A stretch of 64,000 nt of DNA from JANLTP01 sp031363055 (GCA_031363055.1 JANLTP010000053.1:21022-85021), one strand, 5' to 3'. Shown: positions 1 to 9,363, numbered from the stretch's first letter. Made by a program: numbers and translations. Notes: generated from the sequence alone by a model not told the origin.

Positions 1-417
1 TGGAAACAACTGCTGCGATTTGAGCCAAGAGCCGATGCGGTCAGCAGCGAGCAGATCGTTGGCAAGTCGCAGCGCATGACTGCCTGGGCACCCTGGCAGC
101 CTGGCCAAACCTATTCGTTCTCGGTGCAAGCCCAGGGCGGTGCCCAATTGCGACTGCAATTTCGACAACCGGACAGCCAGGTGATCTGGGAAACTCCCAA
201 TCTCGGCAACGGACAGAGAATCGACTTTGCCATGCCTTCGGCAACCGGCCTGCCACTGCTGGTGGCCACCAGCGGGATCGGACAGCCTTCCTGGGTCAGG
301 GGCCGACTAATCGCCAAAAATGTATCGACCCAAGATGTATCGACCCAAGCCCAGGCTTGCCCGGTTGAATCCGAATCCTGCCGTACAGCCGCGTCCAACA
401 GGAAGCCAAAACGATGA
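1..417 (+). CDS. 3' end of an unidentified protein of the exopolysaccharide locus (partial)
   Basis: The frame is open from the first base, so the 5' end lies outside the window; about 138 residues are visible. I do not recognise the family. The visible part is beta-rich, alternating short hydrophobic and polar stretches with several Trp and Gln, followed by a polar, basic tail that looks unstructured. The tail holds a 15-bp in-frame duplication giving VSTQD then VSTQA. The stop overlaps the BY-kinase start (ATGA), so the two are probably co-transcribed and translationally coupled, which suggests a role in polysaccharide assembly. That role is inference from position only. Confidence 0.6.
   Translation, partial: WKQLLRFEPRADAVSSEQIVGKSQRMTAWAPWQPGQTYSFSVQAQGGAQLRLQFRQPDSQVIWETPNLGNGQRIDFAMPSATGLPLLVATSGIGQPSWVRGRLIAKNVSTQDVSTQAQACPVESESCRTAASNRKPKR
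321..350 (+). repeat. 15-bp tandem duplication (2 copies) in the 3' part of the first gene
   Basis: The two 15-bp units differ only at the last base and are in frame, duplicating five residues about 70 bp before the stop codon. This belongs to a window-wide pattern of short tandem duplications near gene ends. Confidence 0.85.
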
Positions 418-2684
418 ACCATGAACTCACCAACCGTAGCGCGAATGCACCCAGCTTGCATCGCCGGCTACCCTTCATCGAGATTGACGAGCCGATGCCG
501 CGCAGCACCGCCAACGAGGCTGCCGGGCTTTGGCAAACATTGGTCGCCTACAAGAAGCTCTTGCTGACGATCGGTCTGATTGCTGCCGCGCTCGCCGCGC
601 TGCTGGCCTTCGCGTTACCGTCCACTTACAAGTCGACGGTGGGCTTGCTTATCGAAATGGGACGACCGCGAATTCTGTCGATCGACGACTTGCGTCAAGG
701 TGGCGAAAATCGCGAGCACTTCCAGGCACAAGCGGAAATCCTGCAATCGCGCGACATGGCAATACGCGCGGTTCGGGCCCTCAAGCTGTGGGATACGCCG
801 GGCTTTGATCCGCGCAAATTCGATTTCGATCCGATCGGCCAATTCGTTGCAAAAGTAACGCCGCGCGCCGCCAAGGAATCCTGGACCGAAGACGAATTGG
901 CTGACGCCGCCGCCGAGCAGTTGATGACCTTGCTCAAGATCGAATCCTTGCGTCTGAGCGGCACCATTCGACTCACTATTGAGACGCCGGACGCTGCTTT
1001 GTCCGCCAAGATTCTGAACTCGCTGGCGCAGGAATATCTGAATGCCGATCGTGAAGCACGCAGCGGCCAGGCGCGTTCGGTTTCAGCCATGCTCAGCGAG
1101 CGGATTGCTTCGCTACGAGACAAGTTGACGAAATCCGAGGCCGAGTTGCAATCGTTTCGCGAGGCCAACGGCATTGTCAAGATGGGAACCACCCAGCAGT
1201 CGATGATTGCGCAGCGCCTGAACGGTGTCAGCGATCGGCTGATTGCCGCGCAGTCCAGACGCATTGAACTGGAAGGTGCTTATCAGCAAATTCGCAAGGG
1301 TGGCGCCAAGAACACCGAAGTCGGTGCCGTACAGCGCGACCCAGGCGTTGCCGCCGCCAAAACACGAGCCGATATCCTGTCCTTGAAGCTCGCCGAACTG
1401 TCACAGAATCTCGGCTCGGAATACGTGACCGTACGTGAAACGCGGGCGCAGTTGGCTCAGGCCCTGCAAGCACTTGAGATCCAGAAGCGCTCGGTGATCA
1501 ACTCGATCGTCAGCGACTATGAAGCGGCACTGGCCGGTGAGCGCGAAATGCGCAAGACGCTGGATAGTGCCAAGATCGATGCGCAGGGCGTGAACCGCGC
1601 CGAGTTCCAGTTGGCCGTGCTCGAGCGTGAAGTCGACTCGAATCGGCAGCTCTATGAAATGTTCTGGAATCGAACCAAGGAAACCAGCATGTCGGCCGAG
1701 GTCCAGGCCGACGTCGCTCGAGTCATCGATCGCGCCGTACCGGCCCCGAAAGCGTCGGGACCGAAGCGCGGCCGAATCATTTTGATGGCGTTCATGCTGG
1801 CGGTCAGCTTGAGCGCGTTTTTCCTGCTGATTCGCAAAGCCATGGACCGGACCTTCAACACGGTCGAGCAAGCCGAGTTCAAGCTGAACCAGCCGATTCT
1901 GGCGGCGCTGCCTGAGCTCTCGCGCATATCGGAGGCCGGCACTTCAACCGTCTACATGGATCAACCGCGGACCGAGTTTGCCGAGGCCATTCGCACCACG
2001 CGAACGGGTGTATTGCTGAGTTCGGTCGAAGTGCCGAACAAGGTCATTCTCGTGACCTCGACCGCCTCGGGCGAAGGCAAGACTGCGGTCGCCACCAATC
2101 TGGCGATGGCATACTCGATGACTCGCCGAACGCTGTTGATCGATGCCAATCTCAGACGTCCGCGCGTCGGTGTGCGACTCGGATTGACACCGGACGCCAA
2201 GGGGCTGACCAATCTGGTCGGCGGTGGCAGCGAGTCGGCGGACTGCTTCCATAAAGTTCCCAAGACCAAGTTGCGTGTCTTGCCGGTTGGAAACTTGTCG
2301 GTCAATCCGCAGGAGCTGTTCCTGTCGCGACGCTTCGCACAAATGCTCGACGCGTTGAGTCAACGATTTGAGATCGTCATCATTGATTCGCCGGCGGTGG
2401 GGCCAGCCAGTGATGCGCTGGTGTTATCGTCGATGGCGTCGTGTACGGTGGTCGTGGTCAAGGCCGGCAAGACACCCGCATCACAGGTGAACAAGACCAT
2501 CGAACAATTGCGGCGCACGGGTACCAAGGTATTGGGCGTGGTCTTGAATGGTGTTGCGGGCAGCGAGAAGCAAAAGCGCTCAGGCAAAGTCGAGATCGAT
2601 GAAGGTTACGAGAAACATCATGATGCTTACCAGCCGGAGACCATCATGCAAACGCTTGATGCACATCCGGATAATCGAAGCTGA
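414..2684 (+). CDS. Polysaccharide co-polymerase / BY-kinase (Wzc-type tyrosine autokinase)
   Basis: Inner-membrane protein of 756 aa controlling chain length and export of Wzy-dependent exopolysaccharide. The N-terminal Wzz domain is bounded by membrane segments at about residues 49-69 and 455-473, with long coiled-coil periplasmic stretches between (about 215-260 and 380-425). The cytoplasmic ATPase domain has Walker A SGEGKT (552-557), Walker A' LLIDANLRR (574-582) and Walker B IVIIDSP (654-660). Length fits fused Wzc proteins. The C-terminal tail has only two Tyr (EGYEKHHDAYQ) rather than the usual dense Tyr cluster, so autophosphorylation may be limited. The start overlaps the preceding stop; an alternative ATG lies at 495. 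The first gene of the opposite-strand glycosyltransferase operon begins 60 bp downstream, at its 3' end. Confidence 0.93.
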   Translation: MNHELTNRSANAPSLHRRLPFIEIDEPMPRSTANEAAGLWQTLVAYKKLLLTIGLIAAALAALLAFALPSTYKSTVGLLIEMGRPRILSIDDLRQGGENREHFQAQAEILQSRDMAIRAVRALKLWDTPGFDPRKFDFDPIGQFVAKVTPRAAKESWTEDELADAAAEQLMTLLKIESLRLSGTIRLTIETPDAALSAKILNSLAQEYLNADREARSGQARSVSAMLSERIASLRDKLTKSEAELQSFREANGIVKMGTTQQSMIAQRLNGVSDRLIAAQSRRIELEGAYQQIRKGGAKNTEVGAVQRDPGVAAAKTRADILSLKLAELSQNLGSEYVTVRETRAQLAQALQALEIQKRSVINSIVSDYEAALAGEREMRKTLDSAKIDAQGVNRAEFQLAVLEREVDSNRQLYEMFWNRTKETSMSAEVQADVARVIDRAVPAPKASGPKRGRIILMAFMLAVSLSAFFLLIRKAMDRTFNTVEQAEFKLNQPILAALPELSRISEAGTSTVYMDQPRTEFAEAIRTTRTGVLLSSVEVPNKVILVTSTASGEGKTAVATNLAMAYSMTRRTLLIDANLRRPRVGVRLGLTPDAKGLTNLVGGGSESADCFHKVPKTKLRVLPVGNLSVNPQELFLSRRFAQMLDALSQRFEIVIIDSPAVGPASDALVLSSMASCTVVVVKAGKTPASQVNKTIEQLRRTGTKVLGVVLNGVAGSEKQKRSGKVEIDEGYEKHHDAYQPETIMQTLDAHPDNRS

Positions 2685-2743
2685 AACAAACCGACTCAGA
2701 CCTGATCCCACGCGGCGGAAACGCGCGAAGTTATGACTGGCCT

Positions 2744-4186
2744 CTAAAAGCCCACCCAGCGCGTCAAGCGTGCGCCGAAGATCTCGCGAATGTGGCTCGC
2801 CATTCCAGCGATGCGCAACGCCAGATAGTAGGCAATGAAAAAGATGCCAGCGGCTGGAATCAGTTGCGCCAGCGCCGACGGACTGCCAAAAGGCCACATG
2901 ACCAGCTTCGAGACCACGGCCGCAAAACCGGCGGCTGCCGCAATCTTGGCCAACGTCGACCAGGACTGCAATTCACGCACAGAGGTTTTGGTCAAAAAAC
3001 TGCATCGTCCATAGGTGGCGATCTGCGCGAACAAGGCCCCTACGATCTGACCCAGCGCCGCGCCGGGCAAGCCGAACCAATGGGCGCCGAGCAATGAGCC
3101 CAGCACGGTGAGCACCATCAGAACCGCGTCGGCGAACATCATGAAGCGACCCTGGCGCATGGCGATCAGCAAGGTCACCACTTCTATGGAATCAATCAAC
3201 AAGGCCAGACAATAAGCCTGCACCACCGGCGCCGCGCCGCTGTAGTTCGAGGTGAACAGCAACACCAACAGCCAGGACGCCCAGGCGGCGATAAAAAACA
3301 AGGTTGGGAACATGACGAGGGCAACACCGATGTTGCCACGCTGATTCAACGCCCGCATGCGCTCGAGATCGGCCTGCGCTTCCAGCCGATTGAGCTCGGG
3401 CAACACCATCTGATTGACCGTCGCGCGAATCAGACCCTGAATCGGCGTGAATACCGCCGCCACTGAATAGAGACCGAACTGAGCGCTCGAGTAAACGCTG
3501 GCGACCATCCATTGATCGATGCGCTGGCGGGTCAGCGACAGCGCCGCCGATATCCCGAATGGCAAGGCGAACTGGAATTGCTCACGCCAATGGGCGCGAG
3601 TCGGTCGGGAATCCGGTTCGGCATGGCGCCAGACCGCGACCGCGCAGGCCGCTGCCTTCAATACACCCAAGCCCAGGTGCGCGGCGAGTACCACCGCCCA
3701 GGAACGATAGAAATAGGCTGCGCCGACAATCAGCAGCAAGCGCAACAACGCAAAAAATAAATTGACCTGAGCCTGGCGCGCGATTCGTCGCTGCGCGTTG
3801 AACATCGATTCCAGCAAGGTCGAGAACAACCAGAGGGCCACAAAGGCGGCCACCTGAAATCGTTCGGCAAACGCAATCGAATGACTGGTAGCCCACCACC
3901 AACTGGTGAACAAGCTCAGCACCGAGGCCGCGAACAGGTAGGCCGTCGCCTGGACCAGATAGATCGAGCCGTCGGTTCGGGAATGCCGCGGCAAGAAATA
4001 AAACAGACTGGCCGGCACCGCCATCGCAAGAACCGCCTGAGTAGTGCCGGTCAGCAACCAGAGCGCGCGATAGACCGCAAAGTCGCCCTCGTTCAGCAAG
4101 CGAACGAGAATCATCGGCAACACGACTTGAATCACCATATCGAGCGCATTGACGGCGCCCAGCGAAAACATCGAACGACGACTCAA
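2744..4186 (-). CDS. Wzx-type polysaccharide flippase (MOP superfamily)
   Basis: Integral membrane protein of about 480 aa with roughly 12-14 hydrophobic segments over its whole length. It matches lipid-linked oligosaccharide flippases, with the typical opening in which a helix is followed by LPMILVRLL and FAVYRALWLL. It would flip undecaprenyl-linked repeat units across the inner membrane for polymerisation. The start is uncertain: TTG at 4186 gives the length shown, ATG at 4171 is five codons shorter, and neither has a clear ribosome binding site. The frame is continuous upstream through a tandem repeat to the stop codon of the preceding glycosyltransferase, so coupled translation is plausible. 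It is the last gene of the minus-strand polysaccharide operon. Confidence 0.9.
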   Translation of the reverse strand: MSRRSMFSLGAVNALDMVIQVVLPMILVRLLNEGDFAVYRALWLLTGTTQAVLAMAVPASLFYFLPRHSRTDGSIYLVQATAYLFAASVLSLFTSWWWATSHSIAFAERFQVAAFVALWLFSTLLESMFNAQRRIARQAQVNLFFALLRLLLIVGAAYFYRSWAVVLAAHLGLGVLKAAACAVAVWRHAEPDSRPTRAHWREQFQFALPFGISAALSLTRQRIDQWMVASVYSSAQFGLYSVAAVFTPIQGLIRATVNQMVLPELNRLEAQADLERMRALNQRGNIGVALVMFPTLFFIAAWASWLLVLLFTSNYSGAAPVVQAYCLALLIDSIEVVTLLIAMRQGRFMMFADAVLMVLTVLGSLLGAHWFGLPGAALGQIVGALFAQIATYGRCSFLTKTSVRELQSWSTLAKIAAAAGFAAVVSKLVMWPFGSPSALAQLIPAAGIFFIAYYLALRIAGMASHIREIFGARLTRWVGF

Positions 4187-4187
4187 G

Positions 4188-4277
4188 TGCGCAGCCTGTG
4201 GATGGTCGTGGTGCAGACGCGCAGCCTGTCGATGGTCACGGTACAGACGCGCCGGCTATTCATGATCGCGGCGCGAA
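4188..4277 (-). repeat. 30-bp tandem repeat (3 copies) spanning the glycosyltransferase stop codon
   Basis: Three 30-bp units lie at 4188-4217, 4218-4247 and 4248-4277. Read on the minus strand they encode a 10-residue motif of the kind RLYRDHRQAA. In the copy belonging to the glycosyltransferase end, the Gln codon CAG is TAG, the gene's actual stop. The other two copies stay open and run in frame into the flippase. Unit identity decays away from the centre, as expected of an old duplication. Confidence 0.85.
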
Positions 4278-5497
4278 CGGATCCAGGCGGTCTGCCGCGC
4301 AAACACAAAGCGCAAGTAGACCGGAATTTTCCGCAGGGCATAAGCCGGTATTGAACGCAGCTCGGCGAAACCGAGCAAGTCGCGGGCAAATCGGTCCCAG
4401 GCCAGGCCGACCGCGAGCAGCAGCGTCACGATAGCGGCCAACAAGATCACTGCCGGTAGCAGCGACAGTCCGGCAAACCAGGCCAACACGGCAACGGCAA
4501 ACGCGCCGAACAAAGTCAGTGCGAGCAAGGCCAGTGGTGGCACGGCCAGATCGAGTGCAAACGCGATCATCGCCATGTCGGCCCCTCTAATGCCGTTCCG
4601 CAGCAGCTTCGGTACCTGGGTCAACAAGGTTTGCAGATGGCCATGTTCCCAGCGCTTGCGCTGCGATTGCTGGCCGTCCAGTGCGACCGGGAACGTGCTG
4701 TGCACCAGCACCGAACTCAGATATCGAGGTCCATGGCCGGCGGCCACCAGATCAGAGCCCAGCCGCATATCTTCGACGATATTGCCGCTGGCCAATTCCA
4801 CCGTGCTCATGATGGCCCAGGGAAAGGCCATGCCTGAGCCCAGCAACGGGCAAGGTAAATCCCAACGCGCCAATCCTTGCGGTCGTACCCAGTTCTTGAC
4901 GAGCAGCGCCAATTCCGCAATGCGCACACCCGGCGCGCCGCTGCCATCGGGAAATCGCATCAGGTAGCGCGCCTGGATCGGTCGCTGGCTGGCGACGCAG
5001 GCCTTGGCCAGGCTTTGCAAGGCGCCGTCCGACAGCAGGCAATCGGCGTCGACCACGATCACCACCTCGGGAGGGTCCGCTTCCAGAAAGCGCACCCCAT
5101 AGTCCAATGCATAACCCTTGCCGCGCCGATCCGCATCGGTGCGTTCAATCACCGTGGCACCACAAGCCCGCGCAACGGCTGCGGTGTAGTCACTGCAGTT
5201 ATCGGCCACCACAATAATTCGATGCCCTTGCGCCGGTTCGAGCTTGGCAATCTGGTTTGTTATGCAGGCGATGGTGGCCGCAATACCGCCCGCCTCGTTG
5301 TGGGCCGGAATCAAAACGGCCAGCCGAGGGCTGAGCTTGGCGAGATCATCCGCAGGCGGTCGTATCGGGCGGCGCGCCAGCAGCACCTCAATCAGCAGCA
5401 CCACCGAAGGAATCGCCAAGAGCGCGGCTACCAAACAAGCCGCCACAGCGGCCGCCGGGCCAGCCAGCACACCAGCGAAGATCGCAAGCCCCGTCAC
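4256..5497 (-). CDS. Family 2 glycosyltransferase, membrane-bound
   Basis: Enzyme of 413 aa with an N-terminal hydrophobic region (about residues 5-40), then a GT-A fold: AVLIPAHNEAGGI opens the nucleotide-binding part, VVDADCLL carries the DxD metal/UDP-sugar motif, and there is a later acceptor-side stretch around VEDMRLG. Two or three further membrane segments follow near the C-terminus. It probably adds a sugar to the lipid carrier or growing repeat unit; donor and linkage cannot be read. Start is GTG, overlapping the previous stop as GTGA. The C-terminal codons lie inside a 30-bp tandem repeat. Confidence 0.87.
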   Translation of the reverse strand: MTGLAIFAGVLAGPAAAVAACLVAALLAIPSVVLLIEVLLARRPIRPPADDLAKLSPRLAVLIPAHNEAGGIAATIACITNQIAKLEPAQGHRIIVVADNCSDYTAAVARACGATVIERTDADRRGKGYALDYGVRFLEADPPEVVIVVDADCLLSDGALQSLAKACVASQRPIQARYLMRFPDGSGAPGVRIAELALLVKNWVRPQGLARWDLPCPLLGSGMAFPWAIMSTVELASGNIVEDMRLGSDLVAAGHGPRYLSSVLVHSTFPVALDGQQSQRKRWEHGHLQTLLTQVPKLLRNGIRGADMAMIAFALDLAVPPLALLALTLFGAFAVAVLAWFAGLSLLPAVILLAAIVTLLLAVGLAWDRFARDLLGFAELRSIPAYALRKIPVYLRFVFARQTAWIRSRRDHE

Positions 5498-6699
5498 GTC
5501 GCATACTTTCGGAACAACTCCGCCAACTTCGCCGCTTCCGTGTCAATCGAATGTCGCTCCCAGACCTTGCGTTGACCGGCCTCGCCCATCGCGTCGAGCC
5601 GGCTGACGGGAGTCTCAAGACATTCAATCATGGCGCCAACCATGTCATCCACCGAACCGGACGGAAACAACCAACCGGTCTTGCCGTTCTCGACCAGTTC
5701 AGCGATGCCAGCAATGTAGGTGCTCAACACCGGTCGCCGCGACGCCATCGCTTCCATGATCACCACCGGCAAGCCTTCCGCCAGACTTGGCAGCACCATG
5801 GCGCGGCTGGCCAGCAATTCCTCGCGCACCGCTTTGCCGCTGATCCAGCCGGTGATGCGGACCCGCGCGTCGAGCTTGCGCCGACGCACTTCGGATTCAA
5901 TCTCGGCGCGCAACTCGCCGTCGCCCGCCAGCACCAGCGTCGCATCATAGCCGCGCGCAACCACTTCGGCCAAGGCGCTGATCAACGACAGTTGCGCTTT
6001 GTCGATACAGAGTCGGCCAACACAGACAAAGCGTTGATTCTCGGGTACGGTTGATCCCTGCTGGTCGTACAGACCGAGCTCGATGCCGCAGCGGACCACA
6101 AACAGCTTTCGGTGATGCCCGGCACTCGACCAGCGGCTCAACTGCCCGCGGGTGTAACTGCTGATCGCCGCCACAAAGCGCGCACCGGCGATCTTATCGC
6201 CCAGACGCAACACCTTCGGGCCGTCCCATTCCTCGGCGCCGTGCAAGGTGAAGCTGTAGCCAGGGCCGCCGAGCGCCTTGACGATCATCGCGATCACCAC
6301 CGCGTTGGTGCCAAAGTGAACATGCAGATGCGACACCTGGTCGCGGCTGAGCCAGCGCAACAACAGACAAGCCTCGGCAAAGGTCACCAGATTCAATGGC
6401 AACGAGCGATCACCACCCTGCCACTGCCGAAACGCAATCGCCAACCCCTGCCACGCCCGCCTTGGCGAGAACAGCAAGGCGTGAACGGTTGCCGGCAGCA
6501 AGCCCGAAACGCCGCCGCCCAACAGGAAGTGGGTACGCCCCCGCTCAGCCAGATCGGCCGGATCAACCACCTCGGCGTCCCAACCGCGCAACGCATAACG
6601 CTCGATGCTCAGACCCAATTTCTCCAGCGCCAGAATTTCGCGCCGGATGAACGTGTGGCTGACCTTAGGATATTGATTGATCAGATAGCCGAGCTTCAT
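5494..6699 (-). CDS. Family 4 (group 1) glycosyltransferase of exopolysaccharide assembly
   Basis: Protein of 401 aa with a GT-B fold. The N-terminus LINQYPKVSHTFIRREI is characteristic of WcaL/AmsK-like colanic-acid-type transferases. The C-terminal half holds FVCVGRL and the EGLPVVIMEAMA motif, whose two Glu bind the retaining donor nucleotide. It is cytoplasmic or peripheral to the membrane and transfers an unidentified sugar in repeat-unit assembly. It overlaps both neighbours by 4 nt (ATGA with the polymerase stop, GTGA with the next transferase), so the run is one operon with coupled translation. Confidence 0.9.
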   Translation of the reverse strand: MKLGYLINQYPKVSHTFIRREILALEKLGLSIERYALRGWDAEVVDPADLAERGRTHFLLGGGVSGLLPATVHALLFSPRRAWQGLAIAFRQWQGGDRSLPLNLVTFAEACLLLRWLSRDQVSHLHVHFGTNAVVIAMIVKALGGPGYSFTLHGAEEWDGPKVLRLGDKIAGARFVAAISSYTRGQLSRWSSAGHHRKLFVVRCGIELGLYDQQGSTVPENQRFVCVGRLCIDKAQLSLISALAEVVARGYDATLVLAGDGELRAEIESEVRRRKLDARVRITGWISGKAVREELLASRAMVLPSLAEGLPVVIMEAMASRRPVLSTYIAGIAELVENGKTGWLFPSGSVDDMVGAMIECLETPVSRLDAMGEAGQRKVWERHSIDTEAAKLAELFRKYAT

Positions 6700-8180
6700 G
6701 GCGGCGGTTTCTCGGTGCGGACCCGATAGCGCGTGCGGCGTGGCAGCCAGGTGATGGCGCTCAAGGTGCCGAGCATGAAAAAGAGATACCAGTTCGAGAC
6801 CAGGTAGCGATGGACGTTATCGGAATATGAAATCATCAGAAATCCCACGCACGAGGCGGCAATCAAAACGGATTCGAGTCGCGCATGAGGAAACGATCGC
6901 AGAGCGGCGGCAATCAGCCAGAAGAATATCGCGATAAAGGCAAGGACCCCGGGAATGCCGATTTCAAAGGCCAATTGAATAAACAAGTTGTGCGCATCAT
7001 AAGCGCGCTTGTATTCGAGCAGAAAAAAAATCGCTGAATAGTCGGTGTACGAGTCCAGCCCCCAGCCCGACAGCCACTTTTCCTGAATCCACGGAATCGC
7101 CGCCCGCCACATTTCAACGCGCCAGGCGTAGGAGGTCATCTGATCGTTGGCGCGCATCTGCATGCCAAAGATCGCTTCGGCCAGTCGATCCTGAATCGGT
7201 GGCCACAACAGCATGGTCGGCAACGCCGCAGCCATATAGATCAGAAATTTTCGCTCGACAAAAACACCATAGACGAGAAAGACGAAAAAAGCCGCCGCCC
7301 AGGCCGAGCGCGTCTGCGTTGCCACCAGCAGCGCCAATTGCATAACCAGATAAGCGTACAGCGCGATGCGTTGCAGCGCCGTCCATTTGAACAACCGCGA
7401 CTTGATCATATAGAGCAAGGCGGTTGCCATCGCGACCAGAAACATGGCGCAGATATTCGGATGGCTGAACACACCCTGAATTCGAAAACCGCCATAATCG
7501 GCCACCGCCAGATCACTGTTCTCGTCCAGTTCCGGGTCATCAGGATCGGCCACCGATAGGCCGCCGCGCGCAATATCGAAGAAGCCGCCCACGGTCGGTA
7601 TGATCGAGGCGGCGAGCAGCACCAGAACAAATCGCCGAGCATCAGCCCTGTTGTTGATCAGCGCAATCGGCATGGCGTACAGCGACATGTACGATACATA
7701 CAACATGAGCATGCGAATTCCGCGCGCCGGATCGGGCGAATCACCAATCGCAATCGCTGCCAGAACCAGGAACGGTAGCCAGATCAATACGCTGCCGCGC
7801 AACAACGGTACCGGTCTGCGCACGATCGTAATGAACATCAGCAGCAGAATCATGGCATTGATGGCAGCACCCGGACCGAAGCCATTGGTTTGCTTGTAAA
7901 TTTCCAGCACCGGATCAATGGTTGCACGCAAGGCGATGATGCCCAGCAGGACCAGGTCATGTCTGATGACCACGACGAAAAACACCGCCAGCGCAATCGG
8001 GAATAGAACGATCAGCACCGGACTGCTCGATAACGGCGCCGCCAGCCGATACGCCAGCGCCGCACTGCAGGCCACTGTTGCCAGGATGATCAGGGAAAAC
8101 ACCAGCCGCTTTTCGATCGCCGGGCTCAGGTACCGCGCTCTCAGCTCAGAATAGGCACTACTCAGCGAATTCAGCATCAT
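6696..8180 (-). CDS. O-antigen ligase / Wzy-type polysaccharide polymerase
   Basis: Integral membrane protein of about 494 aa with 10-12 hydrophobic segments and one long non-hydrophobic loop in the second half (around LSGWGLDSYTDYSA and YKRAYDAHNLFIQLAFE). This is the layout of the Wzy/WaaL ligase family, in which the His of the AHN motif in the large periplasmic loop is usually essential. It would polymerise or ligate repeat units delivered by the flippase. Start chosen at ATG 8180; a second ATG follows immediately, and a GTG at 8264 would extend it deep into the preceding gene. With this start it overlaps that gene by 23 bp. Confidence 0.87.
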   Translation of the reverse strand: MMLNSLSSAYSELRARYLSPAIEKRLVFSLIILATVACSAALAYRLAAPLSSSPVLIVLFPIALAVFFVVVIRHDLVLLGIIALRATIDPVLEIYKQTNGFGPGAAINAMILLLMFITIVRRPVPLLRGSVLIWLPFLVLAAIAIGDSPDPARGIRMLMLYVSYMSLYAMPIALINNRADARRFVLVLLAASIIPTVGGFFDIARGGLSVADPDDPELDENSDLAVADYGGFRIQGVFSHPNICAMFLVAMATALLYMIKSRLFKWTALQRIALYAYLVMQLALLVATQTRSAWAAAFFVFLVYGVFVERKFLIYMAAALPTMLLWPPIQDRLAEAIFGMQMRANDQMTSYAWRVEMWRAAIPWIQEKWLSGWGLDSYTDYSAIFFLLEYKRAYDAHNLFIQLAFEIGIPGVLAFIAIFFWLIAAALRSFPHARLESVLIAASCVGFLMISYSDNVHRYLVSNWYLFFMLGTLSAITWLPRRTRYRVRTEKPPP

Positions 8181-9363
8181 TGCCCGACAACGAGAAGGGT
8201 TTGCTGAGTTCAGAGGCACTGGTTTGCGGGGAACCAATGACAGGATCAAGCAGGAATTCAGCACACAGGTAATACAGAATTCGTTTGGCCGGAGCGGAGA
8301 TGCTGCGGACCTGCATGCGTGCGCCCGATCTCAGACAATGCCCGCGCAGCAACAGCAGCAGGCCGACAATGGCACTGTCGAGGTAGGTCAACTCACTCAG
8401 ATCGAGTTCAATGTCATCGCCGGATTCCGCCATGCGTGTGAAGGCACTGCGCAGCACCTCGGAATCGACCTCGCGCCAGTGGCCCGACAGCCGCAGCGAC
8501 TGCACGCCGGCGCGCCGACCGGCCTTCGACTCGGCCGGCAAGCCACGACCATTCGAGAGTCTTCGAACAATCCGAAAGCCGACATATGGGAAGATTCGAT
8601 TGAACAGCAACTTCAGCAACACAAAAGCGTCGCGCTGGTAACGACTCCACAGGAACGGCTCTTCCTTGATTCGCCAAAGCCATTCGAGACCCAATTTCTG
8701 AACCCATGCGGGCGCACGACGAATCACGCCGGCGGTCATCTTGATGACCGCACCGAGATGGCAAATCGCCGGAATGCTCAGGCGATTCACATTCAGATCG
8801 ATCCAGCGCTGGCCTTTTTGTGCGCCCAGCGCAATCACCAGGAAGTCGGCATGGCTACCATTGATCTCGTCGATGATCTGACTCTCACTGAGCGTTTCCA
8901 CCGAAGAAAACGTTGGTTCGAACCAGCCGGCACTGGTCATGCCCGTGGCGTTGATCTGTATTTCCTCACTGGCTGATCTGGCGATGCCTGGCGCTTCTCC
9001 AAACAAATAGACCGAAATCGGATTTTCGGTCTGTCGCTCAGCCAGGGACTCAAACATGCCCGCACCCGACACTCGTTCGGGTATCGGCAGGCCGAGCAGG
9101 CGCGCTATCAGAAAAATCGGCATGCCATCCACCAGTGACATATCACTTTTGAGCAGCAGGTCGCGAAAGGCAGCATCACCCTGACAGGCGGCAATGAAGT
9201 TGACGTTCGGTGTGATGATGACGCAACGCTTGCGTTGCGCAATCGACTCGACAAGTCCTTGACGTGCTAACGCGAGCGTGTGGGCATCAAAGGGAAGTCC
9301 CATGATGCAATACACGTGGCGATAAAAATCCGGAACGGAGTCAGGTACTTTGACGAGGGTCAT
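8158..9363 (-). CDS. WecG/TagA/CpsF-type glycosyltransferase fused to a C-terminal STAS domain
   Basis: 401 aa. Residues about 15-255 are a GT26 WecG/TagA domain: TPNVNF and DGMP (Asp at residue 79) form the usual active-site region, followed by FLVIALGAQKGQRWI and a C-terminal basic/aromatic stretch (GLEWLWRIKEEP) that in the family mediates membrane docking. This family adds ManNAc(A)-type sugars to lipid-linked intermediates. Residues about 280-400 resemble a STAS/anti-anti-sigma domain: LRLSGHWREVD, then IELDLSELTYLDSAIVGLLLL, where the Ser after LD matches the phosphorylatable site. The fusion suggests control of the transferase by a partner-switch or scaffold; that is inference. It is first in the minus-strand operon; ATG at 9363. 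Confidence 0.85.
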   Translation of the reverse strand: MTLVKVPDSVPDFYRHVYCIMGLPFDAHTLALARQGLVESIAQRKRCVIITPNVNFIAACQGDAAFRDLLLKSDMSLVDGMPIFLIARLLGLPIPERVSGAGMFESLAERQTENPISVYLFGEAPGIARSASEEIQINATGMTSAGWFEPTFSSVETLSESQIIDEINGSHADFLVIALGAQKGQRWIDLNVNRLSIPAICHLGAVIKMTAGVIRRAPAWVQKLGLEWLWRIKEEPFLWSRYQRDAFVLLKLLFNRIFPYVGFRIVRRLSNGRGLPAESKAGRRAGVQSLRLSGHWREVDSEVLRSAFTRMAESGDDIELDLSELTYLDSAIVGLLLLLRGHCLRSGARMQVRSISAPAKRILYYLCAEFLLDPVIGSPQTSASELSKPFSLSGNDAEFAE

